DNA of 64,000 nucleotides from Trifolium pratense (taxonomy: Eukaryota; Streptophyta; Magnoliopsida; Fabales; Fabaceae), in NCBI RefSeq assembly GCF_020283565.1, contig NC_060059.1, positions 31,608,838-31,672,837 on the forward strand, written 5' to 3'. Positions 30,288-42,809 of this stretch are shown here, in pieces. The translations under genes were made by a program, and so were the position numbers. Each line of letters opens with the position of its first letter. The first letter of the stretch is position 1. The notes under the pieces were generated by a model. The model saw only the letters and a list, made by a program, of their open reading frames with translations. It had not been told where the DNA came from and did not search any database.

Positions 30288-32512
30288 CTAGTACCCAAAC
30301 CCGTGCTAAGCACGGGTAAAAATGTGACTATATAAATAATATTTAAATATTAAAATTTTCATAAATAAAAAATAAAAAAATTAAAAGTTATAATTATAAC
30401 ATAAAAAGCGAACATGTTTAATAAGTCACACAAAATACCCACATCAGTAAAAATATGCTTAATACTTGTTATCATTTTATTAATAAAAAATTGAATTAAA
30501 TATAAAACTATTATTTGAGAGAAGAAAGAAATACTCCAATAAAAACATTAAATTATATTATGATATTTGATTCTATTCAAATCTATTTAACTAATTTTTT
30601 ATTTTATAATAATACATGTATTTTATCTCCAAAAGTTTTTATAGGTTAAAAGACATCTCAAATTCAAACTCCATTCATTTATTTGTAAGTGTTCTTTCGG
30701 TCCTAAGACATTCATTATGTTAGAATGAGGTTTTCAAATACATTCTTTTTTCTACTTTACCCATTTTTAGAGCACACTTTAAAAATTCATTTATTATAGG
30801 GGCTTTTTAAAAAAATTGTATCATTTTGGTTTAACAAAATTAAATTCATTAAAACAACAAATCGTTCTCTATATAAATTCATTTGCTTGGAACAAAAACA
30901 TTTGCAAATGCAAGTGTTAAGTCAAAAATATAATAATTTGAGTATCATTTCTTTTAAAAGCTTAAGGTAAGCAATATATCATGTATTATGCCCAGACCCG
31001 TTTTTATGATTTTGGTGGCCTATGGATAAACTTATAATTGGGCCTAATTTGAATTCTTAAAAAATATTGAATTCAACTGCTAATTTTTTTTTAAGGAAAT
31101 TACTCTCATGTCAACAACCACCAAAAAATAATTGACTCTAAAAATTCTTCGGGTGATTGTATTCCTCGTCATTATCATTTTCGTCACATTGACTTTTTCT
31201 AAAGCCACAATGTTTTGTTGGCATATATAATATTAATATACTTCCGGATACTAAAAATCCGGATACTAAAAATCATAATTGGATGAAAGTTCATAATAAA
31301 AAAACTTAAGGATGAAAATTCATAATGAAAAAACATAACAATATCACATGAATGTATAATGTAATCATTCAACCAAAACAACACAACTTGACTGTCACTT
31401 AAAATTTACAATACACATTACACTTTTATGTAAAAATAATAATACACATTACATCTTTAAAACCAATTTACAACATTCATAATTATGTGGCAAAATAATC
31501 TTCACTTAAAACTAATCAATTTTAATCAATAGTGTCAGATCCAATATCTATAGAGTTCAGATACCATATTCTTCATCTAAGATCCATTTCTGCAAAAATT
31601 AAAAAGAATGATGAATATAGATTAAGATGAATAATAAGCGGAAAAGAGAAGGGTACAAAAAGTTTAAGAATTGTACCCGTGAATTTGAGACTGTGGCCAC
31701 TTGGCAACATCCATTGTCACTGGATTCCTTATGTATTCATGTCAGCCTATGAATTTTTTTGGGTACAAAATCAGCATATAAGTTTTACTTGAGTTGTGAA
31801 ATCCCAATTAAAAAAATGAATGTAACGATAGCCATAACCATGAATTTTCAAAAGTGAAGAATATGAGAGTGCATATATATCTATATATATTTGAGTCATT
31901 CTCATTCATACTCAGACTAATATGCTCATAACCTGATTTATTTGCTGTCATAATTAATATGTATTAATGCAAATAATACCAATATTTTATGATTAGATGT
32001 ATTTGATATGGATGCAAGAATTAGGGGTGAAACATATTGTTAATCAATGAGCATTAAAATATTAAAATAATGGCTAAAATGAATTTCTATTGGAAGAATG
32101 AATTTGACGTGATTTTATGGGGAATGGTAAAAATTATTAGTCATTAATATTAGGTGTAAAATTTCTATGAAAGTGATTGGGATGGACATGATATGGACAA
32201 ATTATTAGTCATTAATATTAGGTGTAAAATTTCCTTAATAATAGTAAACGATAACATGATATGGACAAATCCACTATTAAATGGTAAATTGATGCGATCC
32301 TTAATAATAGTAACCGATAATGATATGGACAAAATTGAATAGGGGAATGAGTAATTGGACAAATCCACTATTAAATGTTGAATCAATTGCCATAAATGTA
32401 AAGACTAAATAAATTTTGCAAAAGAAACATTAAATGTGAGAAATGAGGTTGAATGAGGAGAGGAGAGAGAAAGGGAAATATGTCTGGCTTATTACATATT
32501 ATAGATTATAGA
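30288..32512 (-). mobile_element. Candidate non-autonomous Helitron, ~2.2 kb (minus strand)
   Basis: On the minus strand the 3' end shows hairpin CCCGTGCTTAGCACGGG (30300-30316), nine bases and CTAG. A 5'-like start TCTATAATCTATAATATG lies at 32512. The base after CTAG is G instead of T, so the end or the target is imperfect. No Rep/helicase ORF was seen. The interior has local tandem repeats (32125-32350) of ATTATTAGTCATTAATATTA and CATGATATGGACAAAT. Confidence 0.45.
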
Positions 32513-34220
32513 TTTATGTGAAGAACAATTTATGAGTGGTTGGACTCAAGTGACTAGGTTAATAAGCTTTAGTTAAAGACAAATCACACGAATTCAAATC
32601 CTAATTATAACACTCATTAATTGACTATATTTTATTTACCTTATGGTTCAACTTCAAATTACAAGATACTCCATTCTCGTGAAAATAAGAGAATTAAGGC
32701 AAAAGAAGTAATACGAATTACGAGTGTAGTATTTTCTCTTCCAATTTTACTATTGATTTAAACTATTTAATCATAATTTTTTCGTTTATTACTCAATCAA
32801 ATAATTGAATTTCTATAGGGATGCTAACTTTTGATATTACGACATTTTCTTTCAATGTTAACCTTCATTTAGACTATTTTATTTTCAATTTTACCTTTCT
32901 TTACTCAACAAAGAAGAGAAAGAAAAACAAGTGATTGACACAAATGGTCATACATCCAATTAGTGCCAATCTATATGCTAGTATTATATGATATTGACAA
33001 TAGCATAGTTATCGTGTTGGCGGTCAATTTCATTTTCCATTTTCAAAATATAAATTTAGGATTCAATTACTCACACTTCACTTTTTTTTTTGTTTTTTTT
33101 TTGCAATTTGGTTTCGTGCTCGTAGCAAATTCGCTGAATTGTGCATTTGAAATGTGGGTTTTAGGTTTTGGACTTTGATTTGCTTTTATGTTGATTTCCT
33201 TTCTTTACCATTTAGAATTATTATGTATTATCCCTTTATAGGTTGTTCGTTCTCTGTTTTGATTGAGTTACACTCTATCTCCCCCCAACCTTTTGTACTT
33301 TTTTATTTAATCTATTTAGAGGTTGCAAGTTCACCCACACCTTTTTGCTTAAAAAAACTCAACTTGAATGACTCAATATCAATTTTTAGTAAAATAAAAA
33401 TAGTTATTTTGAAGGTGGGTGGGTAGCAGAACTAGTTTTAACTAAAAGTTAACTCAGTTAAGATGTAAGAAGATTAAAGTTTAAGTCCGGATTAAAGTGA
33501 AAAATATTATGGAATCTTGGTAATATATATATATATATATACACACACACACGTATGATAATTACACTTGAATGGAAGGTAAACGGGGCAACAAGCTGTG
33601 CCTCTAATCCTTTTTGAATGGCAAAACCAATTCTCTTGAATACTATATCTAGAGACATAAGAGACACCACATTGCTATGCATGACTTTTTGAATTCTTAT
33701 CAAAATATTCACAGCATCTGCTACTAGGAAACAAAAAGTGTCAAAAATATTAGGCTTAATTATAGTTTTTTTTATCCTCTTATTTTCATTCATTCACAAA
33801 AATGACCCTATTTTAAAATAACGCAGTTTTGGTCTCTCAATTAATTTTTTATACTTAAAAATGATGATTTAATATATTTTAAATGACATAACATACAATT
33901 TGATCATTCAAGGGAATTAATTATTTACATTTTATCAATTAAATTACAAAAATGAACAATTTTTATAATTGAAAGTGAATTTTTGTAATTAATTTTCTTG
34001 TAACTTTATGACATTTTTTTCTAGTCTAGTAGTTAGAAATTCACCTTTCAAGATGAATAACGGAGAGTATCAGAGTTCAAATTCTGACCATACATATTAA
34101 TACAATGTTCATACCATCACCGGAAAAAATTAAAATAATTTCTTGCAGCTTATTATTATTATTATTTATTTTTTGTAAATTTGACAATTTTTTAAAAACA
34201 TAGTACTAATATTTAAGAAA
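32513..34220. other. Intergenic region without recognised gene
   Basis: AT-rich. It holds a TA/CA microsatellite (33520-33552), a stretch beginning near 33751 (TAGGCTTAATTATAG) that resembles the start of a common legume MITE, and a weak SINE-like patch (34015-34130, with GAGTTCAAATTCTGACC as a possible decayed box B). Another weak box-B-like word (GAATTCAAATCCTA) is at about 32590. The short ORFs at 32963-33426 have no recognised domains. Confidence 0.4.
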
Positions 34221-34226
34221 ATAATT

Positions 34227-34240
34227 ATATATATAAAAAA
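34227..34240 (+). promoter_or_regulatory. Probable TATA box of the L22 gene
   Basis: TATATATATAAAA lies about 35 bp before a non-AT-rich leader (34265-34397). That leader ends at a donor-like site GCA|GTAAGAT (34398), with an acceptor TTGTACAG (to 34770) 17 bp before the start codon. This implies a 5'UTR intron of about 370 bp. Confidence 0.5.
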
Positions 34241-34787
34241 AAAACATGTGCGTGAAGTAATGAAGTTGGGAGCGAAGGTGGGAGAGGCTTCTCCATTTTA
34301 CTGAGAGAGTGAGCAGCGCCGAATAGCTGTGGGAAAAAGGAAGCTAAGCTTAGATACAGATTAAAGAGATCACAAAAACAACACAAAACCAACGCAGTAA
34401 GATGCATCTTTTTTTCTCTGATTTATTTTCACGTTATATAAGTATCTCGACACACACGCACACAACGTGTTTGATGAAATGTTTCGTTGAAATCACACAT
34501 ATATTCATCTCCTTTTTTTATCGATACCCATTTCCCTGAATCCAATTATTGTTCCATTGCATCACACACGTTTATGTCTAAATTTTTTTAGGGTTAGTTC
34601 ACCCCTTTTTCGCACCTAAATGTCATAATTTTATTTTTTGTAGTTTTCTTTTTTAACTTTGATGTGCTTAGTATTGAACTGTTGCATACCCAGGAACTGA
34701 ATCAAGACAATGAGTGTGTTTTCTATGTTTGGAATTTGATTGAGAAACTATTTCCTATTCTCTTGTACAGAAAAAAAGAACACAATT

Positions 34788-37700
34788 ATGGTGCAGTGGC
34801 AGAGGCATATTTTCCCGATTCTTCGTCGTATTCATAAGGGAGTGGAGCATGCTAATAGTTCGGCTACAAACCTTGTAATTTATCGCTTTGGCTCTTCTCT
34901 TTCACAAGGTTAAAAGTGTTTCTTCTGTTTCCATTTTGATATTCTTTTAGTTTTCTAGTCACGAGTTAGTTTTGTAAGGGTTTATTAAGAAAAACATTTT
35001 TTTTGGGTATTGTAGGTCAGTTACAGAGGCAATGGTCAACAAGTTTGCCAAGTGTCTCAAGGCCTTTTTATCATTGTTTTCAATATCAGGTAAATTCGTG
35101 TTTCAACAAATCATCATTGTTCCGCGATACACAATCTAGTACTAAGTGTTGTCAAATAGTGGCTATAATTGCAACATAGTACTGTAGCGTAGCTGAAATT
35201 GAACAACCAGCTATTTTCCGCGATATGAGATTGAGACACTGCTTGGTTTAGAAGTTTGGTGCTTAGGTTTAGTTGGAACTGAGGGCATCTTGTATTCTCA
35301 TGTATAACAAAATTGATTTGATGTTACCAAATGTTTGTTCCTGGTGTGATTTATGCAGTACTAGCAACGCAATTATTTTTAACTAGTCTTCACAAATTAT
35401 TCACCAAGGGCCTGTTTACTTTGAGAAATTGTGTTCTGTTTTCTGTCAGTGTTTCCTGTACAAATGTTTGAAAACAGCTTTTTTTTAAAAAAATGTTTGA
35501 AAACAGGAAACAATTTAAAAATAAGGTGATATTTTCGTAATCCAAATGAAAAAGGCTTTCTCAAAGTAAAGGGACTTTGCAGTTTTCTCCTATAGATTGC
35601 ATGAGATTCTTATTGTATTGATACTATTGCAAAAAGTGTAAGTGCTTTTGCTCCCGCTGATTGAGTTTTCCTTATTTATATAGTTTTGAATATTAAACTG
35701 TGAATCTTATCCATTTAAAATTGATTGTGCATTTATGCCAAAGGATTCCTCCTCAAGCAATTTAGTAAACATTTGCACATCTCAAGAGTATTCTTTCTCT
35801 GTTATTGTGACATAGGGACACTGATACATAAAATCTTTCCTAGAATGTGTTGATCTTTCATGTTCACAGGTTGGAGAATTTCACTCCCAGTGGTTTCTTT
35901 AGTTAGCACTTTGTTTTAAATTCATTCTTCTAGCATAGATAAGTTTTCCCTTGATAATTTTATTAAGAAATGGAAAAACATTCCTAAGGCGAAGTTGTTT
36001 GCCTTGATATTATTTGTATAATGTGCACGATCAACTCTGATGCAGTTATACATTTTGTACATTGCCTTATTGCTAATTTTTTGTAGAACAGGTAGTTTGG
36101 TGTCTGTGGTGAGTATTAGGTTTGTCTCTTGAGCTTTCCTGACATAGGGATAGGGTTTAAAGGGTTTGAAGTTTGATCAAGAAAAATAGTTTAAGCTTAT
36201 TTGGAACGGTGCTTTGTTGTTGTGTGGTTCATGTCTTGTAGAAAAATGCTTGGACTTTTTGAGGTGTTTCAATGTTTGTAGAATTGTTTTTGGAAATATT
36301 AAGGTTGTTGGTTTCACTTTAGTGCTTGGCCCATTGACCTTTAAGGGAGTTGCCGTTTGGGACTAGACATGCCACTATTGTAGGAACAAAACAAAACTGA
36401 TAAATGAGAATAATATTATATTATGGATCATAGTCACATAATTTTTGCACCAAGTAGAGAACCACAAATTGGTTTACGGTTACCAATTCACAGTACTTCT
36501 GCAAATAGGTTCTCTCCGATACACACACAATTCACTGAAAATGAAGTACCGGATCAATGAAACTAATCTGGACAAAAAAATGGCCAATATCAAACGGCTA
36601 AAACCTGAAAGCTATTAGCCGAATATGAGAATCAGCTCATAAGCTTCGAATTGCCTGGCACTTTAGCTTTGCTTTGCCGCCTCTGTTGTTTGTTTAAAGC
36701 GGCTGGAGCGGCCACTATCGTGGCGCAGCGCGGAAAAAATGAGGTCACCGCTTCTAGCCGTGTCGGAGCGGCGCAGACGAGTAATGCGGTGGAGCAGATG
36801 GGATCACGGGCGCTATTGCAGATTGGATCGGTGTTGACGCGGACGCTACTAGTGATTCTGCGTTTTTGATAGGTTTCACAGCTGCACATAAGTTGTGGTT
36901 CGTGGGTCGCACTAAAAAACAACATTGACTTTAAAAACCCTAAATAACGCATTTAAAACATGTGAAGCCGTTTGGTTTCTTTCTTTCTATCTTTTTTGTT
37001 TATTTATTTTTTAATAAAAACCTGTCGTTCAGTTCCTAACCCACTAGTATATTACACTTCACATATGCACCTCTTTTATAGCTAATGTTCCTCTGTGTTG
37101 TTTTGAAATTTCCGATGTGTGACTATTTTAAAAATGTAAGTTTGAAAGCTTAAACTTATATTGGTTTTAGTTTTAGCATTCATTCGATGTAGGGCTGTTA
37201 CTATCCTATCATTGCTAGTTGTTGGGTTAGTTTCTCTTTTATTTTATAATTGTTAATCAAATTAGAATGAGTAATTAATGTGCATAAATATTAGAGGAAG
37301 CCTTGTTCCACTTCTGGTGTACCATTTAAAATATTAGAACGTACCACGATCCCAAAAAGTGCACAGAGTATATATGCCCCCACTTATCCAATACTTCAAG
37401 AGCTGCGTACCACGTACCCGAATCCGTACCACATACCAAAAAGAATTGTGGAACATACTTTTCTTCTTGCTTCTTTCTAAACTGTGCCGACCTATTTTCT
37501 TGGACTTCATGAGCATACTTTTATATAGAGTAGTTTGTTCAAATTTATCTTTCAACTAACCAAATCACTATCTTGGGTCACACTGAGCTCGTGTTATAAC
37601 TATTATATCTCTGTAAAGATTTATTTTGCTACTGAAAATGTTCTCTTCTCAACTTCATGTTTTGTATTTTATTATTTGTAAATTCAATTTCAGGGAATTT

Positions 37701-40700
37701 CAAGTTCTACCCAGTTGCTCAAAAATTCATCGGAGGAGGCACCTGTTTCGTCGCCTTTAGTTCCAATTTCATCATTAGGTAGTTCAAAAGGTGAAGAACA
37801 GAATCAGAAAGCTATTACTAAGGCTGAAAAAGTTCAAGCAGTACTAAAGAAAATAAAGCAGGTTTGAGATGCGTTTTCTCTTCGTGCTCTTGATGGATTG
37901 CTTTTGGTTTTCTTATATGTCTGATTTGGATGCAAGTGCTTCACATTCAATTTTACACTATCGACTTATTTGATAGATCTTAAAAAATCAGTATTTAAAT
38001 TTTAGTCCTGAAATTTTTAAAATGGAATGTATTTTGTATGAAAAGATTTTAATTTTAAGCGCTAAAGTGTGCATTAAAGAAAAACAATAGCTTTTCACGA
38101 AATAAATAGGGAATAAGTAAAGAAATTATCATCATTTAATGCTTTAGATGGAAAACTAGTTTCTGCTTTATTCACTCAGTTGAGCCAATGAGCTGAATAT
38201 ACTCAGCCTATTTCACTTAAATGCCAAATAGTTTAATTTTTAATATCACATATTCTGATAGAAACGGGAAAATCAAAGTGTTGATATACAAACTGTATAA
38301 ATTTTGAAGCAGACTCCTGTCACTGTTATAACTTATGAGTAACATGATGAGGAAAGCATATGTAGTATCCAAATGAACCACCGAAAATTGGAAAGTAGAC
38401 TGAGGCAGAACTTCAAGGATCTGCTGGGCCTTTCCCCATATCTCAACTCGTGCATAGCCTCATTTTTTTATAGTACTAACTTGCTCCTAGCACTTCCGAC
38501 GTTCCCTTCCCTGTGTAAAAGTTGGTTACGCACAAACTTCCTACTATTTTCAGACTTCTCAACCTTAGCAACCGGTACAATTCCACCAATACCCGTCCAA
38601 CTCTTTCTGCTATACTCCTTTGAAATAGGAGAGTAACACACTTTCAGATCTACAATTCATTGTTGAATATTTTCAATTCATCCTAAAATGATCAAATAGG
38701 CTTTAATTTTTGAAATACTTTATTTCATTTGCAGTTCATTATTGTACTCCATTCAGGTGTAACTGATTATAATTCAATCTGATATGAATTTAGGTTCTGT
38801 TCAGGATAGATTGTGTTATGGTTATGGCAAATTTTGATGTAATTGCTTAAAATCCATAGCTTATTTTTGCTTCAGCGTTAGACTTTTTATATTAAATGTT
38901 TTAGAGGCAAATGCTTTTTTTAAGGCAAAAATTAGAGTGCAAAGGCATCACATGGTAAAGGTTGACATCCGAACTATGTTGAAACCTCAAGGCAACCACC
39001 TATCCTATACAGCACCCTAATAAATTCATTGAAGTAAAATAAAGAAAAATAAGTAGCTTGGGGGAACTAGGCAAAAACCCAAGGAATCAAAGATGATGTA
39101 GTACAGCAAAACATTACACTACTTTTTTTTAAATATCACGTGTTTTCCCTTTTGTGTTATCTTTGGTTAGGTACGTATTTAAATTTAATGTGTTTATCAA
39201 GCTTGTTAAAGTGGACACAAGAAGCTTCACCAATAGTATATTCATATCATTGTAATGACGTGGATATTGAAAAGATGGAATTGTTTTATTTCAGCGTTTA
39301 GCGCCACTTCCAGTTTGGTGAACCTGTAGACCATAACCCGGTGGCATTAAATATAATATATGTTTAATAGATGGTAGAGATTCATCACCTCTGTCTTGTA
39401 CGAGGTTAGATACATAATTTATGCAAATTGCAAACCTATCCTCTTCAAATCAATCTCTGATACTACTATAGCTATGCATATGAAAATTGAGATGAAGATG
39501 AGATACAGAGAAGAAAGAAATAAGAATAGATATAACCCTAGCATCCATCCCTTCCTTTTCTCTCTCCATCCACAATGGCCACCTACCACACATTATTCCC
39601 TCTATTACTATCTCATTCCCAATTACCTCTTCTACTGCTACCCTTCCTACTCTGTCTCTCACCCCCCCTCCCCTCTCTCCATCGACTCCGATCTCATCCC
39701 TCCTCTGCACTGCCTCCTTTGCCCCAAGCTTCAGATCGCCCTTTTTCATTTGGACGTGTCAAAATCACATCTACTTGATAAGAAACTGTTATTTTATTCA
39801 GTTTGCAACAATATTTTGCAGACAATTTGCCATCTAATTTTCTATCCGTTGAAATGCCTCTCTTATAGATCTTTATTACTCTGGAAACTGTTATCATGGT
39901 TTATGTTTCAAGGGTTTAATTTATGTTCATTTTTCAAACTGTATTTTAGAGTCCAAAGAAGGTCAACTTGGTTGCTACTTTGGTTCGTGGTATGCTTGTT
40001 AAAGATGCATTGCTGCAGTTGCAAGTGACAATAAAGCGGGCATCAAAGACTGTATATCAGGTAGTAACACTTGTTATTGTTCTTTGTCACCTAATTTGAC
40101 AAGATTGTAAAAACTATATATTTTAATTGCTTTCCAAGATCTGGGATATGCATCAGCTATTGTTAAATTTAATTTGAGGTCTTTACGATTTTAATTGAAG
40201 AGGAAGGTTCTTCTATTCCTAGTTATAGGAAAAACATGCTTTAAAATTTCATACAAATTGCAGGTTATTCATTCAGCCCGAGCAAACGCTTCTCACAATC
40301 ATGGTTTGGATCCAGAACGCCTCATTGTTGGTAATATTTTTTATGCTCTAAATTGTTAGGGGTGAAGTTTTTTATTTTTATTTTGTTGCCTTGTTTTCTC
40401 TTTACTGATGATGCGGTGTTCATGTTTCTTACAGCTGAAGCATTCGTAGGAAAGGGAGATTTTAAGAAGAGAGTTTCCTACCATGGCAAAGGAAGATCTG
40501 GAATCATGCACAAACCGGAATGTAGGCTTACTGTTGTAGTAAGAGAGATAACCCCTGAAGAAGAGGCAGAGATTGCTAGGCTGAAGGTCCACAACTTTAA
40601 GAAGCGCACTAAGAGGGAGAGTCAACTTGTGCCGCACCAACTTATCGAGACAACTCCTGTTTGGGGCAGAAAAAACAAATCTAACCGTCAAAACTCAAGT

Positions 40701-40715
40701 GCATCAGTTGCATGA
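34788..40715 (+). CDS. Organellar ribosomal protein L22 (uL22), six exons
   Basis: Exons are 34788-34908, 35016-35089, 37694-37861, 39950-40060, 40264-40330 and 40435-40715. All boundaries are GT-AG and the phases give 273 codons plus TGA. Residues 1-65 are Arg/Ser/His-rich with little acid (MVQWQRHIFPILRRIHKG), as in a mitochondrial presequence, followed by a Ser-rich linker. The L22 domain spans about 105-220: KAEKVQAVLKKIK, KKVNLVATLVRGMLVKDALL, KTVYQVIHSARANASHNHGL, and the loop with GKGRSGIMHKPECRLTVVVRE. A basic tail follows (KKRTKRES). The protein binds 23S-type rRNA in the large ribosomal subunit and lines the exit tunnel. The mitochondrial assignment rests on the N-terminus and is an inference; bacterial L22 is about 110 aa, so roughly 160 residues are plant extensions. 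Intron 2 (2.6 kb) contains a GC-rich patch. Confidence 0.93.
36650..36870. other. GC-rich patch inside L22 intron 2
   Basis: A block of about 220 bp is clearly richer in G+C than everything around it, with words like AGCGGCTGGAGCGGCCACTA and TCGGAGCGGCGCAGACGAG. It is open in overlapping frames on both strands (72 and 106 codons), but neither translation shows a recognised domain. It may be part of an unrecognised mobile element. Confidence 0.4.
39540..39780. other. CT-rich, pyrimidine-biased patch in L22 intron 3
   Basis: A C/T-rich stretch with TCTCTCCATCCACA before an ATG (39575) and a Leu/Pro/Ser-rich 67-codon frame. A longer frame (39396-40028) runs across it into exon 4. It looks like a 5'UTR-and-start type sequence but has no recognised protein, and is most likely intronic. 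Confidence 0.3.
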
Positions 40716-41220
40716 TCCTTATTTATTTTAAAGTTTCATGGTTTAATTTATGGTTATGGCATAGTTTTTTGCAATAGATTCTTGTGCATTACCTCGAAAT
40801 AGTTGAGACATGCAAACTATGGAGTATTAGAATTTGTTTGCTCCTTGTTGCAAATAATAAAATTTTGTTTTGAACCATGATTCGTATTAATCTCATTATC
40901 AGCTTTGTTTCGGTCCTACAATAATGCCTGAAGACATCACAAACATGCACTCTAATAAGTTGTTATAAATTGATCGGTAAACTAGTAAGTTGATTACTTG
41001 TATGACGTTAAATTTGAAAAATGCTCTAATCTTGGCATCATAAGGGATATTCAAGAAAACTGAAGACATTACAAACAAAATGCACAGTAAAATCTTAAAC
41101 TAGATACGCACTGAAGGTTTCTCTAAAGAAATAAAAATATTAATCAAATTTATATTTTATAGTAACCAGCAAGCAAATGACATTGGCAAACCCAAATTCC
41201 ATCTTTCTGTTCACGACAAT
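40716..41220. other. 3' flank of the L22 gene
   Basis: A likely polyadenylation region lies around 40850-40870 (AATAATAAAATTTTG). A phrase containing AACATGCACTCTAATAAGTT (40943) recurs in altered form at about 41233, so a small duplication borders the LINE relic. No gene is seen. Confidence 0.4.
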
Positions 41221-41224
41221 GTAC

Positions 41225-42130
41225 ATATCATAAACATGCACTCTGATAAGTTATCATATCAACCACAATTTGGAAACTAGCAGACAATGTGGCCGCTTTA
41301 GCTAGATTATGAGCAACATCATTTATCTGTCTCTGCAAAAACTCTACACTAAAGTTTCTATAATAAGTAGAGAAAATTAATTTACAATGATCCATAATAA
41401 CACCAAATTCAATAAAGTCTCAACTTGAAGAACGGAATCTATCAACCACTCTCTTAGAATCCAACTCAAACTCTACCGGTCCTAAATTAAGCTTGTGCAC
41501 CCAATTAAGTGTAGACAGTACACAGTAGCCCACATGCTTCACCAACATGAATATCACTTTTTGGAGAAAACCATTCATTCTTAGCTAAAATGAAGGCTCC
41601 ATGTTCATCTAATACAAATACCAATACCGCCTCTATTAAAATTAACCGGAAATGAAGCATCTATGTTGCATTTTATCCGTCCAACCATCAGTTTACGCCA
41701 AGTTCGCTGCATTTCAGCATGCGTTGCTGCTGTACCTGATGTAGCAGCTGCATCGCGCACTGCTCTCTAGTCCTGCAACATTGAAACAACACGAGAAAAC
41801 ACAAAACTCTGAGCATCGGAGACATTATTCCAAATTTGATTGTTGCATTGCTTCCAAATACTCCGGAAAATACATGCAAACAAGGCTACATCATTCTTTA
41901 ACAATTGTTGCAAAATATGAAAAATCACGGTTTTACCATCATTGTCACTATTAGCAGCGTTAGACACCACCTGCAGAAAGACAAACATACTCCACATTTT
42001 GACTACTAGGACAATTGAAAAACACATGCTTACTATCCTCTTCCTCCACATTACACAATGCACAGACTGCCGGACATTCCACTCTACATTACGGTGATGG
42101 AAACTTTGTATCGATATCATGATAATAAAA
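41225..42130 (-). pseudogene. LINE-type reverse-transcriptase zinc-binding plus RNase H relic
   Basis: Minus-strand translation in shifting frames gives VWSMFVFLQVVSNAANSDN, HILQQLLKNDVALFACIF, RSIWKQCNNQIWNNVSDAQ, then RTWRKLMVGRIKCNIDASFP, VGEACGLLCTV, PVEFELDSKRVVDRFRSS and VEFLQRQINDVAHNLAKAAT. This is the zf-RVT domain followed by RNase H, the C-terminal end of plant L1-like polyproteins. At least two frameshifts and stops (for example after GIGICIR and DRFRSSS) make it non-functional. Confidence 0.75.
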
Positions 42131-42174
42131 AAAAAACTTAAATCTTCAATAATTTACTTTTAACAAATGCTTTG

Positions 42175-42625
42175 CATAAAGTTGATGAATAGTGGATCGT
42201 AGAGTCACATCACATGGATTGCCAATATAAGATAAATGGTAATGAGATATTAATGGTGAATGAAGCACCACAGCAACTGAACCGAACAATAAAGCATTCA
42301 AATAAATCTAATGACTCATACGGATCAATAATTTTAGGACATTTACCCAACAACCAATAAAAATAAATTATATAAGTAGATTTATATGTAGTATTTATAA
42401 CTAGCTTTTAATCAAATTTTACCTCACATTCATATGACTTGTTTTATTCGATGGTTGCATAAATACCTTTAAATTATCGAGAAATAATGTAAAAACATAA
42501 AATTCATTATATTTCTTAATTAATTTTATGTGCCAAAGTTTCTTATATTTTGAGGTAGATATATATTATCTGCATCACCTCCAAAGTGTGAAATGATCAC
42601 ATCTAACTTTCATTGATGTGAGACG
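42175..42625. repeat. Dispersed fragment of the right-hand array sequence
   Basis: The segment from ATGAATAGTGGATCGTAGAG to about ATTGATGTGAG matches 51705-52145 of the tandem array over about 440 bp with moderate divergence. It lies just beyond the 3' end of the P450 gene and is separated from the array by more than 3 kb. Confidence 0.75.
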
Positions 42626-42809
42626 GATCATAAGTATTAGCTATAAAATTATTCTTTCACTGTCATTAAAATATGTTGTTATTATTATGCATTTGTTTAT
42701 ATCTATTTATTTTTTAGAAAAGAAAAATTATTAAAAGGATCAAGGCTAAACACAAGATGTACAAAGATCATTATTTAAGGGAATATTACAAAGTCATGTT
42801 TAATCTATA

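Noticed and set aside
35142..35236. Possible small element with TGTTGTCAAATAGTGGC-like end in L22 intron 2
   Set aside because: The proposed right end matches too poorly and no target duplication was found.
39396..40028. 210-codon ORF overlapping L22 exon 4
   Set aside because: It crosses intron 3 and enters exon 4 in a different frame from L22. Residues show no domain.
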